Of a stretch of 64,000 nucleotides of DNA, positions 25,506 through 35,723 are shown one piece after another; the stretch's first letter is position 1; each line of letters starts with the position of its first letter. Source of the stretch: Planctomycetota bacterium (GTDB taxonomy: Bacteria > Planctomycetota > UBA1135 > GCA-002686595); contig JADJQU010000006.1 in NCBI GenBank assembly GCA_016712565.1, positions 434,001-498,000 on the forward strand, in the 5' to 3' direction. The notes under the pieces were generated by a model that saw only the letters and a list, made by a program, of their open reading frames with translations, was not told the DNA's origin and ran no database searches. The translations under genes were made by a program, and so were the position numbers.

Positions 25506-26603
25506 TCAGCGCCGCGCGAGGCGCACGTAGCTCTGTGCGTGCCGATCCGACAGGTCGGGGAAATGGCCGCCGTGCAGGACGGCCGCCAGGATCTCGGCCG
25601 ACTCCACGAGCCGCGGCCCCGGCCGATTGAAGAAGGCGTTGCCGTCGGCCACGAACACCTCTCCGTCCCGCACCGCGGGCCAGGGGAGCGGGGCCAAAAG
25701 GCCGCGCAGGAAGTCGAACTCGGCCAGCGTGCGCTCCAGCGTGAAGCCGCAGGGCTTGATCACCACCACGTCGGGCGCCGGCCTGAGCTTGAAGAGCTCC
25801 TCGCGCGAGAGGGTGCGCGCCCGCTGGCCGACTTCCGCGGCCAAGGCCGTGCCGCCCGCGATCTTCACCAGCTCGGGCATCCAGGTGCCGCCGACCATGA
25901 CGGGCTCGAGCCACTCGAGCGTCAGGACGCGCGGCCTGCGCGGCAGCCTGCCCGTGCGCGCGGCCAGTGCGGCCAGGCGCCCCTGGAGCTCTTGCGTCAG
26001 GATTACGGCGCGCTCGGGAGCACCCAGGGCCTCGGCCACCGCGGCGATGTCGCGCCACAGGTCCGCGAGCCGCAGGGGAGAGAGACACACGAGCTTCGCG
26101 CCGGGCAGAAGCTCGCGCGCCGCGCCCTCCACGGCCGCGAAGGGCACCGCGCAGACGTCGCACAGGTTCTGCGTGAGGATCACCTCCGGCGCCGCGCGGG
26201 CCAGGGCTTCGAGGTCCAGGTCGTAGACCGCCAGGGCCGAGCGCAGGAGCTCGCGCAGGTCGCGGTCGATGGCGCCGCTCGTGCCCTGGGCCGGCGTCAC
26301 GCCGTGGGCGCCCAGGCGGGTGCGGGTCAGCACGGGGAGGCCGCGCACGGACGGCGGCCAGTCACACTCGTGGGACACGCCCACCAGGGCGTCCCGAAGT
26401 CCCAGGGCGCAGACGATCTCCGTGGCGGCGGGCAGCAGGCTCCCCACGCGCGGCCGCAGGGCGGGCCCGGGGCGGGCCCGGGGCTGGCTCGGCGCGGGAT
26501 CGATCCGGCTGCCCACCGGGTGTGCGGGCCCTCGGGCGGCGGCGGGGTGGGTTGGGAGCGGCGAGGAGCCTGGGGGGGACGCCTGGAGGGAGGTCGTGTT
26601 CAT
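25506..26603 (-). CDS. Cobalamin-binding protein, BtuF/helical-backbone metal receptor family
   Basis: The 365-residue protein matches the vitamin B12-binding branch of ABC substrate-binding proteins: GSLLPAATEIVCALGL, GVSHECDWPPSVR, LTQNLCDVCAV, and VIKPCGFTLERTL. The first 50 residues are Ser/Pro-rich with no hydrophobic segment, so no signal peptide is visible and the protein appears cytoplasmic. No permease or ATPase gene is adjacent. Some members of this subgroup are known without transporter partners, and their role is unclear. It is divergent from the HEAT-repeat gene; I saw no cobalamin riboswitch in the 117 bases between. Just beyond its end (about 25460-25490) is a short GC repeat of GGGCTTGCGCC. 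Confidence 0.8.
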   Translation of the reverse strand: MNTTSLQASPPGSSPLPTHPAAARGPAHPVGSRIDPAPSQPRARPGPALRPRVGSLLPAATEIVCALGLRDALVGVSHECDWPPSVRGLPVLTRTRLGAHGVTPAQGTSGAIDRDLRELLRSALAVYDLDLEALARAAPEVILTQNLCDVCAVPFAAVEGAARELLPGAKLVCLSPLRLADLWRDIAAVAEALGAPERAVILTQELQGRLAALAARTGRLPRRPRVLTLEWLEPVMVGGTWMPELVKIAGGTALAAEVGQRARTLSREELFKLRPAPDVVVIKPCGFTLERTLAEFDFLRGLLAPLPWPAVRDGEVFVADGNAFFNRPGPRLVESAEILAAVLHGGHFPDLSDRHAQSYVRLARR

Positions 26604-26720
26604 GGTTCGAAGGGGCCCCCGGGTGGGGGACGGTAGCAGGTACCCCAGGACCTCGAATCGCGTATCCTGCCGGGCCGCGGTATGTAGTCCATGACCTGAC
26701 CGGGCCACCGCTCACCAATC

Positions 26721-29700
26721 ATGCGCCGATTGATCACGACCTCGAGAGTGGCCCTATGGGCCTGTGGGGCGGCCCTGTGGGCCTGTGGACTCGCGCAGGC
26801 CCAGATCGAGTTCCCCGAGCGCCCGCCCGCGCGTCCGCCCGCGCCTCCAGTCGACGCACCGCCGAGTCCGGAGGCGGCACCGGAGGTCCCGGCGAAGCCG
26901 GAGGCCCAGAATCCGGCACCCCAACCGGAGGCGCCGCGCGAACTGCCCCCGCAGCCCCGCGGCAACCTCGCCGAGCGCGTGATCGGCAAGAACCCGTACG
27001 TGGATCCCTCGGACCCGGGGCCCCAGGCGCCGCCGCCCGGGGGAGTCGACCTGCCTGCCGCTCCCGCCTCGTCGGGCAGCGGGCCGTTGTCACCGTTGGC
27101 ACCGGGGGCCCCGGGGGCCCCGGGGGCCCGGGCCCGGCCGTGCAGGGCGAGCCCCAGACCGCGCCGGCCGGAGCCGCCGGCGGGGGAGGAGGCGTGCTCG
27201 ATTCGCTGCCGGTGGGACGCAAGGACGCCGCGCGCTTCATTTACGAACAACTCGATCCGCTCCAGGACGTGCACCACGCCCTGATCGCGCCCGCGGTCCA
27301 GAGCCTGATGGGTCTGGGCCCGGATGGGGTCGAAGCCTCGCGCGCCGCCCTGGCCGGCGGGCGGCCGGCGTCGATCCTCGCCGCGGCGCAGGTGCTGTTG
27401 TCCTCGGCCGAGGCCGCCGATCGCGAGCTGGTGCGCCGGCGCCTCTCCGCCAAGCTCCCCGCCAGCGTCGGCGGTCCCCTGGTGGACCTGTACGCCACCC
27501 TGGATCCGGTCTCGGCGAGCCCGGCGGCGCTGGCGGCCCTGCTGGATCACCCGCTGGTGGGCGTGCGGGCCACGGCCAGTCGGCGGCTCGCGGGCGTGGT
27601 GGATCCCGCGCTGTTCCAGGCCCTGCTCGCGGTCGGGAAGAGCGAGCGCGCCGACACGCGCCTGCGCGCCATGGAGCTGGCGGCTCCCTTCGAGAGCAGC
27701 GAGGCCGGTGAGCTGCTGATGGCGCGCCTGCGCGATCCCGCCGCCAACGTCGCCGGTCGGGCCGCCCTGCTGCTCGCCGCCCGGGAAAACCCGGCGGTGG
27801 TCGGCGATCTGCGACGACTGGCCTTCGATCAACCCTGGATCCTGCGCGAGAGCGCCTACGCGATCCTGTCCTTGGTGGAGCGCGAGGACGCGCGCCTCGT
27901 GACCTGCTTCGACGAGCGGCACGTGCCGATCCTGCTGGAGGGCCTGGAGGCCTCCGATCCCTTCGTCTCCGGCACCTGCGCCGCGGCCCTGGCGGGGTTG
28001 GGTTTCCGCCTGCCCAGCGCGGCCCAGGCCCTGTGGCTCGACGGCACGGTGCCCGAGCGGCTGGTGCGCTGCGTGGGCGGAGTCGAGTTCCACAACGATT
28101 TCAGCTCCCTGCAAAGGCCCGCGGCACGGCGGCTCACCTTGATCTCCGGCCAGGCCTTCGGGAGCGACGGTCCGGCCTGGATGCAGTGGTGGGGCGAAGT
28201 GCGCGCCACGTTCCGGGCCCGCCGCGCAGTGATCGACGCCGGGCCCGACCTGTCGGGTTCCCTGCGCATCCTCTGGCGCAACGACGGGGGAGTGGTGGAC
28301 GCCTTCGAGATCCTGGGCCCCACCGCGGCCGGCTCGCGTTCCGCGCCGGAGACGGAGGTGCTGCGCATCACGGAACTCCAGGCCCGGGACGTGTACTCCA
28401 TGCTGAGCGAGGCACGCGTGTTCAGCGCCGAGCGCCTGCCCGGCGTGCGCGGTTCGAGCAGCCTCGCCGGCCGCACGCTCGAGGTGGGCATCGCCGACCA
28501 GGGCAAGTCGTTCCGCTTCGCGGGCAGCACCACCGAGCCCTGGTTCGAAACCGTGGGCGCGGCCCTGCAGGCCCTGCGCGAGCGCAATCGCTGGCAGCGC
28601 TACCCCTCGCCCGCGCGCCACGCCCGCGCCGAGGACCTGTGGTTCGAGCAGTTCGCCTGGTGGGACGCCCCGCACAGCGACGCCGAGCGAGCCCTGCGGC
28701 TCAAGGGGCTCGTGCTCGAGGCCCTGCCGTCGTTTGACCTGGAGCGCCGCGCGGGCGGGATCGCCGAGCTGGCTTCGATCTACGCCGTGCCGGCCCACAT
28801 CGAGGAGAGCGACTTCCCGGTGCTGCGCCAGCTCCTGGCCGAAGAACCCTTCTACACGCCCCGCGCGGTCGCGCTCCTGGAGCTGTGCCTGGCCCATCTG
28901 CGGGCGTTCCCGGCCCTCGGCCCGGCAGGCGGCGAGGAGCTGGTGCAACTGGCCCTCGGGCGCTTCGGCGATCGCGCACCCTTGGCCCTGACGGCGATCC
29001 TCAAGGCGGCGGGGCCCGAGCGCGTGCGCGCCGCGACCTTGGATTCGCGACCGCTGCTGCGTGCGGTGGCCGTGGATCAGCTGCTGGAGCTGGGCACGGC
29101 CGACGACGTTTCCGTGGCGCGCGCCATGCAGGACGACCCGGCGCTTGAGGTGCAGATCGCCGCGGTCACGGCCCTGGGTGCCCATCGCGTCGAAGCGGCC
29201 CGGGACGAGCTCTTGATTCGCGCACGCCTGGCCCAGGATCCCGGGCTGCGCGCCGCGGCGCTGGGTGCCGTGGCGAATCTCGGCGGCGAGGGCGTCATCG
29301 ACGTGATCGTGCTGGGCCTCGCCAGCCCCGTGGCCTCGATCAAGGTGGCGGCGGCCCGCGGGCTCGCGCGCGTGGGGGATCCCAGCGCGGCGCCCCTGCT
29401 CATTTCCCTGCTCGGACAGGGCCGCGGCACCGACCTGTACGAGGCGGCGCGCCAGGGGCTCTTGGCCCTGGGCCCGGACGCGGTGCCCGACCTCCTGCGC
29501 GCCATCAACACCCCCGGCCACCGCGCGCGCCGCGAGGGTGCGCTGCTGCTTTCCCAGCAGGGTGTGCCCGAGGCGGTGCCGGTGCTCTTGGCGTTGCTCT
29601 CCGACGCGCCCGCCGATTCCCTCCTGGCCGCCGAGCTGGCCGTGGCCACCTGCGTGGACTTCCGTCAGGCCGGGGACCCCGCCGTCGAGTGGTGGGACTG

Positions 29701-29992
29701 GTGGGAGGGCGTGGTCCACGACGATCCCGCCGCCTGGCTGTGCGCCGCCGGCGAGCGGCTGGGCGTCAGCGCTCCGGATCCCAAGCACCTGGCGCGGCCG
29801 GGAACGCGGCAGTCCCTGCGCTTCCTCGTGGCGATGCTGCGCCGGCCCGAGCCCCACCTCGTGGAGCGCGCCCGTCGCGACCTCGGGCGGCTCCTGGAGC
29901 GCGAGCTGGGGCCGCTGCCGCCTCCCGGCGAGGGCCGCAATCTGCTGCTCCTCGATCTGGAGCGCGAGATCGGCCGACGCTTCCCCCAATGA
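26721..29992 (+). CDS. Secreted HEAT-repeat protein, one-base frameshift near 27121-27130
   Basis: The N-terminus (signal peptide with ALWACGLAQAQ, then a Pro-rich stretch) is in one frame to about 27130. The remainder, from AVQGEPQTAPAG through to the stop at 29992, is in another. Restoring one C in the third copy of a GGGGGCCCC repeat joins them as (PGA)3-PGPAVQGEP, so a deletion of one base is the simplest explanation. The repaired protein is about 1090 residues: signal, proline-rich linker, HEAT repeats (about 180-430), a middle domain with the motif AWMQWW, and further HEAT repeats (about 760-1000) with WWDWW near the end. It probably is a periplasmic scaffold. It heads the series that leads into the Bat operon. 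Confidence 0.78.
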
Positions 29993-29996
29993 GTCC

Positions 29997-30833
29997 GTGA
30001 CGCGCCGCCGATCGTCGCCCCTCCGGACCGGGCCCCGAGTTCGAGGGGGTCGCGGGGGCCGCGGCCGCGCCGCCGGTCGCCTGCGCCGTGGAATCCTGGC
30101 ACTGCTGCTGCTGGGCCTGGCGGCCACCCTGGCCGCGGTTCTTGCGCCCACCGCCACCCTTCGGCCGCTGAAGCGCTGGTGGGCGGAGCACCAGGGGCTC
30201 GTGCGAGTCGAGGGCCACTCCGAGATCCTCCTGGCCGCCGCCCGGGAGAGCCGCGTGGATCCCTACCTGCTGGCGGGCGTCATGATGGTCGAGAGCCGCG
30301 GCCACGTGGACGCCCGCTCCGCCGCGGGCGCCCTGGGGCTGTTCCAGTTGATGCCGCCCACGGCGGGGGAGCAGGCGGCGCTTCTGGGCCTGTCCGCGCC
30401 CAGCGAACGGGAGCTCTGCTCGGATGGGCGCCTCAACGCGCGTCTGGGGGCCCGTTACCTGGCCTGGCTCCTCGGACGTTTCCAGGGCGACGTCGAGCGA
30501 GCCCTGGTGGCCTACAACGCTGGTCCCGGTCGCCTCAAGCGTTGGACGGAGCAGGCCGGAAGCTATGCTGCGTGGCGCGACGCGCGGGAGCGGGCGGGGG
30601 ACTCCGAGGTCCTGGCCTATGCCCGCGATGTCCAACGCTATCGAGATCGGTTCGCGGAGCGCGGCGTGATCGCGCCCACCGCGGCCCTCGATCCGCCTCG
30701 ATCCGCATCGTCCGACGCCCCCCCTGGGCCCCGCCGTTCCTCTGCTCCGGCGCCCCCGGATCCAGGGGGCCCGTCCCCGGGAGTTCCCGGAGACCCGGTC
30801 GGTCCGCCCGTCCAAGAGCCCGTTCACCAGTAG
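29997..30833 (+). CDS. Lytic transglycosylase, SLT domain
   Basis: The 278-residue protein has a basic N-terminus, a membrane anchor (about 30-55) and an SLT lysozyme-like domain. VDPYLLAGVMMVESRG holds the catalytic Glu near residue 100, followed by AAGALGLFQLMPPTA and ALVAYNAGPGRL, the family motifs. The C-terminus is a Pro-rich tail. It cleaves the glycan strands of peptidoglycan from the periplasmic side. The GTG start at 29997 lies 4 bases after the stop of the HEAT gene, so it is in the same operon. The presence of peptidoglycan enzymes fits a cell with a normal murein layer. Confidence 0.88.
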   Translation: MTRRRSSPLRTGPRVRGGRGGRGRAAGRLRRGILALLLLGLAATLAAVLAPTATLRPLKRWWAEHQGLVRVEGHSEILLAAARESRVDPYLLAGVMMVESRGHVDARSAAGALGLFQLMPPTAGEQAALLGLSAPSERELCSDGRLNARLGARYLAWLLGRFQGDVERALVAYNAGPGRLKRWTEQAGSYAAWRDARERAGDSEVLAYARDVQRYRDRFAERGVIAPTAALDPPRSASSDAPPGPRRSSAPAPPDPGGPSPGVPGDPVGPPVQEPVHQ

Positions 30834-30856
30834 CAGCCCGCACCGTTCTTGCAGCC

Positions 30857-32803
30857 ATGAGATCCCGCGCGCGCCTTCCCCGCTTTCCCTGGCCCGATTC
30901 CCTGCGGGTGCTTCGCACGCCCCTCTGGGTCGCCCTGATCCTCTGCAGTCCCCTGTGGCTTTCGGTGGGGGTCTCCGCGGCCGTGGGCGGTTTCCAGGAC
31001 GTTCCCGCGTCGGAAAGTGCGCCCGACCCGGGCGCCCTGAGTCCGCGGGCCCTCCTGGCGACGTTCCTGGAGCACGGCCGCCGCTGGCGCGAGCACGGGG
31101 AAAAGGCCGACCTGGAGGCCGCGGCGCGGGCCTTCGAGATGGAGTCCTTCCCGGCCCAGGATCGCGCCTACCTGAGGGCCAAATTCGCTTCCTGGCTCCT
31201 GTTCCTGCTCGACCGCGTCGAGGGGGTCGACCCCGCGGAGATCCCCGGCGAGGGGCCCGCGCTCGACGCCGGCCGCTACGTGCATCGGTTCACCCGGGCC
31301 GACCAGCCGGCGGTGGCCATCGAGCTGGAGTTCAAGCGCCTGCGCGAGGGCCCCTGGGTGATCAGCGGCTCGACCCTGAATCGGCTGGAGGGCTGGACCC
31401 AAGAGTACGGCAGGGTGGCCCCGCTCTCGGCCGTGGCGCGGCCGGCCGGCTTTCAAGAATGGGTGCGCGCGACGGTGCCGGACTCCATGCGCAAGCGGGT
31501 CCTGTTCCTCGAAGCCTGGCAGTGGATCGGCATGGGTGCCCTGGTGCTCGCCGGGCTCCTGGCGCAGCGCGTGGTGTCCTACTTCTTCGCGCGCTTCGTG
31601 GCCCACCGCTCCAGCGCCGAGCGCATTCCGGTGGACGCCGCGCTCCTGGCGCGGGTGGCCCGGCCGATCGCCCTGCTCGCCACCTCGCTCGCCTTCTTCG
31701 CGGGCGTGCCGCTGCTCGATCTCGGACCCAGCGCGTACCACTTCGTCAACCTGCTGGCCAACGTCGGCCTGACGATCGCCATCGTCTGGACCGCCTACCG
31801 GGTGGTCGACGTGGTGGCCTGGGTCATGGCCCAGCGCGCGGCGCGGACCGAGGGCAAGTTCGACGACATGCTCGTGCCCCTGGTGCGACGCACGCTCAAG
31901 TGCGTGGTGATCATCCTGGGCGTGGTGCTGATCGTGACCCGCATGGACCGGGACCTGTGGGGCCTGGTGGCCGGCCTGTCGATCGGCTCCCTGGCCGTGG
32001 GTTTCGCCGCCAAGGACTCGATCGAGAACCTGTTCGGCACGTTCACCGTGCTGATGGACAAGCCGTTCCAGTTGGGCGACGTGATCGCGGTCACGGGCAT
32101 CGAGGGCGCCGTGGAGGACGTGGGCTTCCGTTCCACGCGCCTGCGCACGGCCGAGGACAGCCTGATCACGGTGCCCAACTCGCGCTTCATTTCGGCCCAC
32201 GTGGAGAACCGCGGGTTGCGCCGCCGCCTGCGCGTGCGCGCCACCCTGGGGCTCACCTACGACACCCCGCCGGAACTGCTGGACACCTTCTGCGAGGGCG
32301 TGCGCGAGCTGATCCGCCGCCATCCGTACACGCGCAAGGCCGACTACACCATCTGGATGACGGGGTTCGGGCCGTCGTCCCTCGACCTGCTCTTGACCTT
32401 CTTCCTGGAGGTGGCCGACCCCGCCACCGAGCAGCGCGAGCGCCATCGGCTGTACCTGGACATCCTGCGGCTGGCGGACAGCCTCGGGGTCCGCTTCGCC
32501 TACCCGACACAAACCTTGCAGATCGAGCGCGGCGCGCCCCGGCCCGCGGGCACGGGCCCGGCTCCGGCACCGGCGCCGCGGCGGTGGAGCGGGGCAGGCG
32601 GGCGGCGGGGAAGATCGCCGACCGCACCCTGGAGTTTCGCGACGGCAAGCGGCCTCCGCCGGTGCGCTTCGATACCCTGTCCGCCGACGATGCCGGCCAC
32701 GGCCCCTTGGGGGATTCACCGTCCCGCGAATGATCGACCCGCGCGGCTCCAACAGGGCCACGACGGTTACCGTAGAGCACGCCACCCGACCAGGATCCCA
32801 TGA
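30857..32803 (+). CDS. MscS-family mechanosensitive channel, C-terminus probably frameshifted
   Basis: The protein is 648 residues as read. An N-terminal signal or anchor (about 15-38) and a periplasmic domain (40-220) precede four membrane helices (230-370). The MscS core follows: pore helix LWGLVAGLSIGSLAVGFAAKDSIENLFG (near 370-395) and beta domain QLGDVIAVTGIEGAVEDVGFRST. MscS channels open under membrane tension and release solutes. After about residue 560 the frame turns Arg/Cys/Trp-rich, while the +2 frame encodes a natural-looking tail ending at 32733. One missing base in the GC-rich stretch 32540-32590 would explain this. As written, its stop overlaps the moxR ATG. Confidence 0.88.
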   Translation: MRSRARLPRFPWPDSLRVLRTPLWVALILCSPLWLSVGVSAAVGGFQDVPASESAPDPGALSPRALLATFLEHGRRWREHGEKADLEAAARAFEMESFPAQDRAYLRAKFASWLLFLLDRVEGVDPAEIPGEGPALDAGRYVHRFTRADQPAVAIELEFKRLREGPWVISGSTLNRLEGWTQEYGRVAPLSAVARPAGFQEWVRATVPDSMRKRVLFLEAWQWIGMGALVLAGLLAQRVVSYFFARFVAHRSSAERIPVDAALLARVARPIALLATSLAFFAGVPLLDLGPSAYHFVNLLANVGLTIAIVWTAYRVVDVVAWVMAQRAARTEGKFDDMLVPLVRRTLKCVVIILGVVLIVTRMDRDLWGLVAGLSIGSLAVGFAAKDSIENLFGTFTVLMDKPFQLGDVIAVTGIEGAVEDVGFRSTRLRTAEDSLITVPNSRFISAHVENRGLRRRLRVRATLGLTYDTPPELLDTFCEGVRELIRRHPYTRKADYTIWMTGFGPSSLDLLLTFFLEVADPATEQRERHRLYLDILRLADSLGVRFAYPTQTLQIERGAPRPAGTGPAPAPAPRRWSGAGGRRGRSPTAPWSFATASGLRRCASIPCPPTMPATAPWGIHRPANDRPARLQQGHDGYRRARHPTRIP

Positions 32804-33807
32804 CCCAGGCCCCGCCCCCCGTGACTCCCTCGACTCCCTACCCAGTCCAGCGCGGCGGCGCTCCCTGGGTGCCCGCCCTGGAGACGGCCCTGGCCGAGGT
32901 GATCATCGGCCAGCGCGAGCTGGTCCACGGCCTCCTGATCGGCCTCTTGACCGGCGGCCACGTGCTGCTCGAGGGCGTGCCCGGCCTGGCCAAGTCCCTG
33001 GCGGTCTCGACCCTGGCCAAGGCCACCCACGGCTCCTTCGCGCGCCTGCAATTCACGCCGGACCTCCTGCCCAGCGACCTGGTGGGCACCGAGATCTACA
33101 ACGCCAAGGAATCCACGTTCACGACCCGCAAGGGGCCGATCTTCGCCAACTTCGTGCTGGCCGACGAGGTCAACCGCGCTCCCGCCAAGGTGCAGTCGGC
33201 CCTGCTGGAGGCCATGCAGGAGCACCAGGTCTCCATCGGCGGCGTGACCTTCAAGCTGCCCGAGCCGTTCCTGGTGCTCGCCACCCAGAACCCCCTCGAG
33301 CAGGAGGGAACCTACGCCCTCCCCGAGGCCCAGGTCGATCGCTTCGCGCTGAAGCTCGTGGTGGACTACCCCTCGAAGGAGGAGGAGCTGCTCGTGCTGC
33401 ACCGCATGGCGCGCACCTCGCCGCCCCTGGACGTGCGGCAGGTGGTCAGCCTGGAGGAAATCCAGCGCGCGCGCAGCGCCGTGGACCAGGTGACCCTGGA
33501 TCCCAAGCTGGCCGAGTACATCGTCGCGCTGGTGCAGGCCACGCGCCAACCGGCGGCCGCGGGGCTCAAGGACCTGGTGGGCCGCGTGCAGTACGGCGCG
33601 AGCCCGCGGGCCACGATTTGGCTCGCCCTGGCCGCGCGCGCCAATGCGTTCCTCGAGGGGCGCGCCTTCGCCACGCCCGCCGACATCAAGCGCGTTGCGC
33701 CGCCCGTGCTGCGCCACCGCGTGATCCCCACCTACGAGGCGGACGCCGAGGGCCTCTCCAGCGACAAGCTGGTGGCGCGCCTGCTCGAGACGATCCCGGT
33801 TCCCTGA
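32800..33807 (+). CDS. MoxR-family AAA+ ATPase
   Basis: The 335-residue ATPase has Walker A GVPGLAKS (near residue 55), Walker B FVLADEVNRAPAKVQSALLEAM, the AAA+ sensor stretch VLATQNPLEQEGTYALPEAQVDRF, and the lid domain. MoxR proteins work as chaperones with VWA-domain partners, here the downstream DUF58, BatA and BatB proteins. The ATG is 8 bases after the GGATCCC region; a TACCGT/TAGAGC box near 32767-32778 could be a promoter for the Bat operon. The DUF58 gene follows after 13 bases. Confidence 0.95.
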   Translation: MTQAPPPVTPSTPYPVQRGGAPWVPALETALAEVIIGQRELVHGLLIGLLTGGHVLLEGVPGLAKSLAVSTLAKATHGSFARLQFTPDLLPSDLVGTEIYNAKESTFTTRKGPIFANFVLADEVNRAPAKVQSALLEAMQEHQVSIGGVTFKLPEPFLVLATQNPLEQEGTYALPEAQVDRFALKLVVDYPSKEEELLVLHRMARTSPPLDVRQVVSLEEIQRARSAVDQVTLDPKLAEYIVALVQATRQPAAAGLKDLVGRVQYGASPRATIWLALAARANAFLEGRAFATPADIKRVAPPVLRHRVIPTYEADAEGLSSDKLVARLLETIPVP

Positions 33808-33820
33808 CGGACGGCACCGC

Positions 33821-34765
33821 GTGTCCCTCGAAGAGGAAACCGCCGACGAGATCTTCGCGCCGGAGTTGATGGCGCGCGTGCGCCAGATCCAACTGCGCAC
33901 GCGACGCATGGTCAGCGAAGTGCTCGCGGGCGCCTACCGTTCGACCTTCAAGGGCAGCGGCATCGAATTCGACGACATCCGTCCCTACCAGCCCGGCGAC
34001 GACGTGCGGGCCATCGACTGGAAGCGCACCGCGCGCTCGGGCGAGCCCTTCATCAAGACCTACGTCGAGGAGCGCGAGCTGTCCTTGATGTTCGTGGTGG
34101 ACCTTTCGCGCACCATGGACTTCGGTTCCAGGGACTTCACCAAGCGCGAGGTGGCGGCCCAGATGGTGGCGCTGCTCTCCTACGTGGCCGCGCGACAGCA
34201 CGACCGCGTGGGCCTGACCCTGTTCGGCCCCGAAGTGGGCCTGTCGCTCGCCCCGCGCAAGGGCGCCGGGGCCGTGGCGCGCGTGGTGCGCGAGGTGCTG
34301 GCCGCGCGGCCCACGGCGGCGCTGAACGCCTGTTCCTCCTTCGACAACGTGCTGGGGCACTGCGCAAGGTCCATGCACCGGCACAGCCTGCTGTTCGTGA
34401 TCAGCGACTTCGCCGTGCCCGAGCTCCGGGCCCCGGGCGAAGCGCCCCCGTGGCGTCACCATTTGATCGACCTGGCCGGCCGCCACGACGTGGTGCTGGC
34501 GCGGGTCACCGACCCCTTCGAGCTGGAGCCGCCGGCCGCGGGCTGGCTGACCCTGGAGTCCCTCGGCAGCGGCACGCGCCTGGACTTCGACGCCCGCAGG
34601 CCCGCGTCCCGTGCGGCCTGGCGACGGGAGGCGGAAGCCCGCGCGGCCGCCGTCCTACAGCTCGCGGCGCGCACGGGCCTGGACCTGATCGAGCTCTCCA
34701 CGGAAGGCAGCGTCGCCGATCCCATCGCGGCTTTTTTCCGCGCCCGCGGACGACGCAGGCGCTGA
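33821..34765 (+). CDS. DUF58 domain protein (Bat operon)
   Basis: The 314-residue soluble protein has the DUF58 hallmark GSGIEFDDIRPYQPGDDVRAIDWKRTARSGEPFIKTYVEERE (positions about 46-86 of the protein). A divergent VWA-like domain begins at MFVVDLSRTMDFG. DUF58 proteins almost always accompany MoxR ATPases and BatA/BatB. It starts at GTG. The next gene begins 4 bases after its stop. Confidence 0.93.
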   Translation: MSLEEETADEIFAPELMARVRQIQLRTRRMVSEVLAGAYRSTFKGSGIEFDDIRPYQPGDDVRAIDWKRTARSGEPFIKTYVEERELSLMFVVDLSRTMDFGSRDFTKREVAAQMVALLSYVAARQHDRVGLTLFGPEVGLSLAPRKGAGAVARVVREVLAARPTAALNACSSFDNVLGHCARSMHRHSLLFVISDFAVPELRAPGEAPPWRHHLIDLAGRHDVVLARVTDPFELEPPAAGWLTLESLGSGTRLDFDARRPASRAAWRREAEARAAAVLQLAARTGLDLIELSTEGSVADPIAAFFRARGRRRR

Positions 34766-34769
34766 AGCC

Positions 34770-35723
34770 ATGTTCCCGCCGCACCGTTCCAGAATGAGCC
34801 TCGCGCTGCTCTTGCTTTCGACTCCGGCCCTGGGCCAGGAAGTCGGGGCACCGGAGGCGCGCGCCCACTGGGAACTTCCCGTGAAGGAGGCCGCGGTGGG
34901 CGAGCCCGTGCAGGCCAGGCTCGTCGTCGAGCACGCCGCGGGCGCCCGCGTGGAGCTCTCCTCGCCCGTGGAGGACGGCTCTTGGGTGCTGTTCGACCGC
35001 ACAGCCCCCTGGACCGAATCCGCCGGGCCCGGTCGGGCGCGCACCGCCTGGGAATTCCGCTGGGCTTCCCTGGAGGCCGGCTCCCGCTCCCTGCCCGCGG
35101 CGACGCCGACGTTGGGGGGCCAGGCACTGGAAGTGGAGGGAGCGACGCTCTCGGTGGCCGCCGTGCTCGGCGAAGGCGAGGACGCGCCCCGGCCCCTGCG
35201 GGACGCGCCGCCCTTGCCCGCGGAAACCGAGGGGCCGCTCCCCTGGATCGCGGCGGGCGTCCTGCTCCTCCTGGGCGTCCTGCTGGGCGCCTGGATCCTG
35301 CGTCGTCGCCGCGCCGCGCCTCCGGTGACGGCCAGTCCGCCTTCCGCCCGCCTCTCGGTGCTGGAGGCCGCGGACCTGGAACAACCCGCCGACGTGCAGT
35401 CGGCGCACTACGCCATGACGCGCCTCTTGCGCGAGAGCGCGGACCTGGGGGCCGGCGTGGACCGCAGCGCGCTCACCGACGAGGAATGGGCCGCCAGGGC
35501 CGAGGGGGAATTCCGCGCCGCGGGGCTCTCCGAGGGCGAGCGGGCGACGTTGCAGGAACTGCTGCTCCGGGCCGCGGCGGTCAAGTACGGCCCCGAGCGG
35601 CCGACCCACTGGGCCACGCGGGAGTCCCTGGCCCGGGCGCGCGCGCTGGCGCTGCGTTTCGAGGCGCGGGCCTCCTCCGCCGGCCTCGCCGGGGCCGACA
35701 CGCGGCGCGAGGAGGCGGCGTGA
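34770..35723 (+). CDS. Bat-operon membrane protein, BatD/DUF4381-like
   Basis: The 317-residue protein has a signal peptide ending at LGQE (near 22), an immunoglobulin-like beta-rich region (25-140), one membrane helix (about 155-178, LPWIAAGVLLLLGVLLGAWIL) and a cytoplasmic helical tail. In other Bat operons a DUF4381-type protein occupies this place between DUF58 and BatA; this one is longer, with a BatD-like extracytoplasmic part. I do not recognise the family with certainty. Its stop overlaps the batA GTG. Confidence 0.7.
   Translation: MFPPHRSRMSLALLLLSTPALGQEVGAPEARAHWELPVKEAAVGEPVQARLVVEHAAGARVELSSPVEDGSWVLFDRTAPWTESAGPGRARTAWEFRWASLEAGSRSLPAATPTLGGQALEVEGATLSVAAVLGEGEDAPRPLRDAPPLPAETEGPLPWIAAGVLLLLGVLLGAWILRRRRAAPPVTASPPSARLSVLEAADLEQPADVQSAHYAMTRLLRESADLGAGVDRSALTDEEWAARAEGEFRAAGLSEGERATLQELLLRAAAVKYGPERPTHWATRESLARARALALRFEARASSAGLAGADTRREEAA

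Noticed and set aside
26604..26720. Cobalamin riboswitch upstream of the BtuF-like gene
   Set aside because: The 117 base space is too short, and I saw none of the conserved B12-box sequence.
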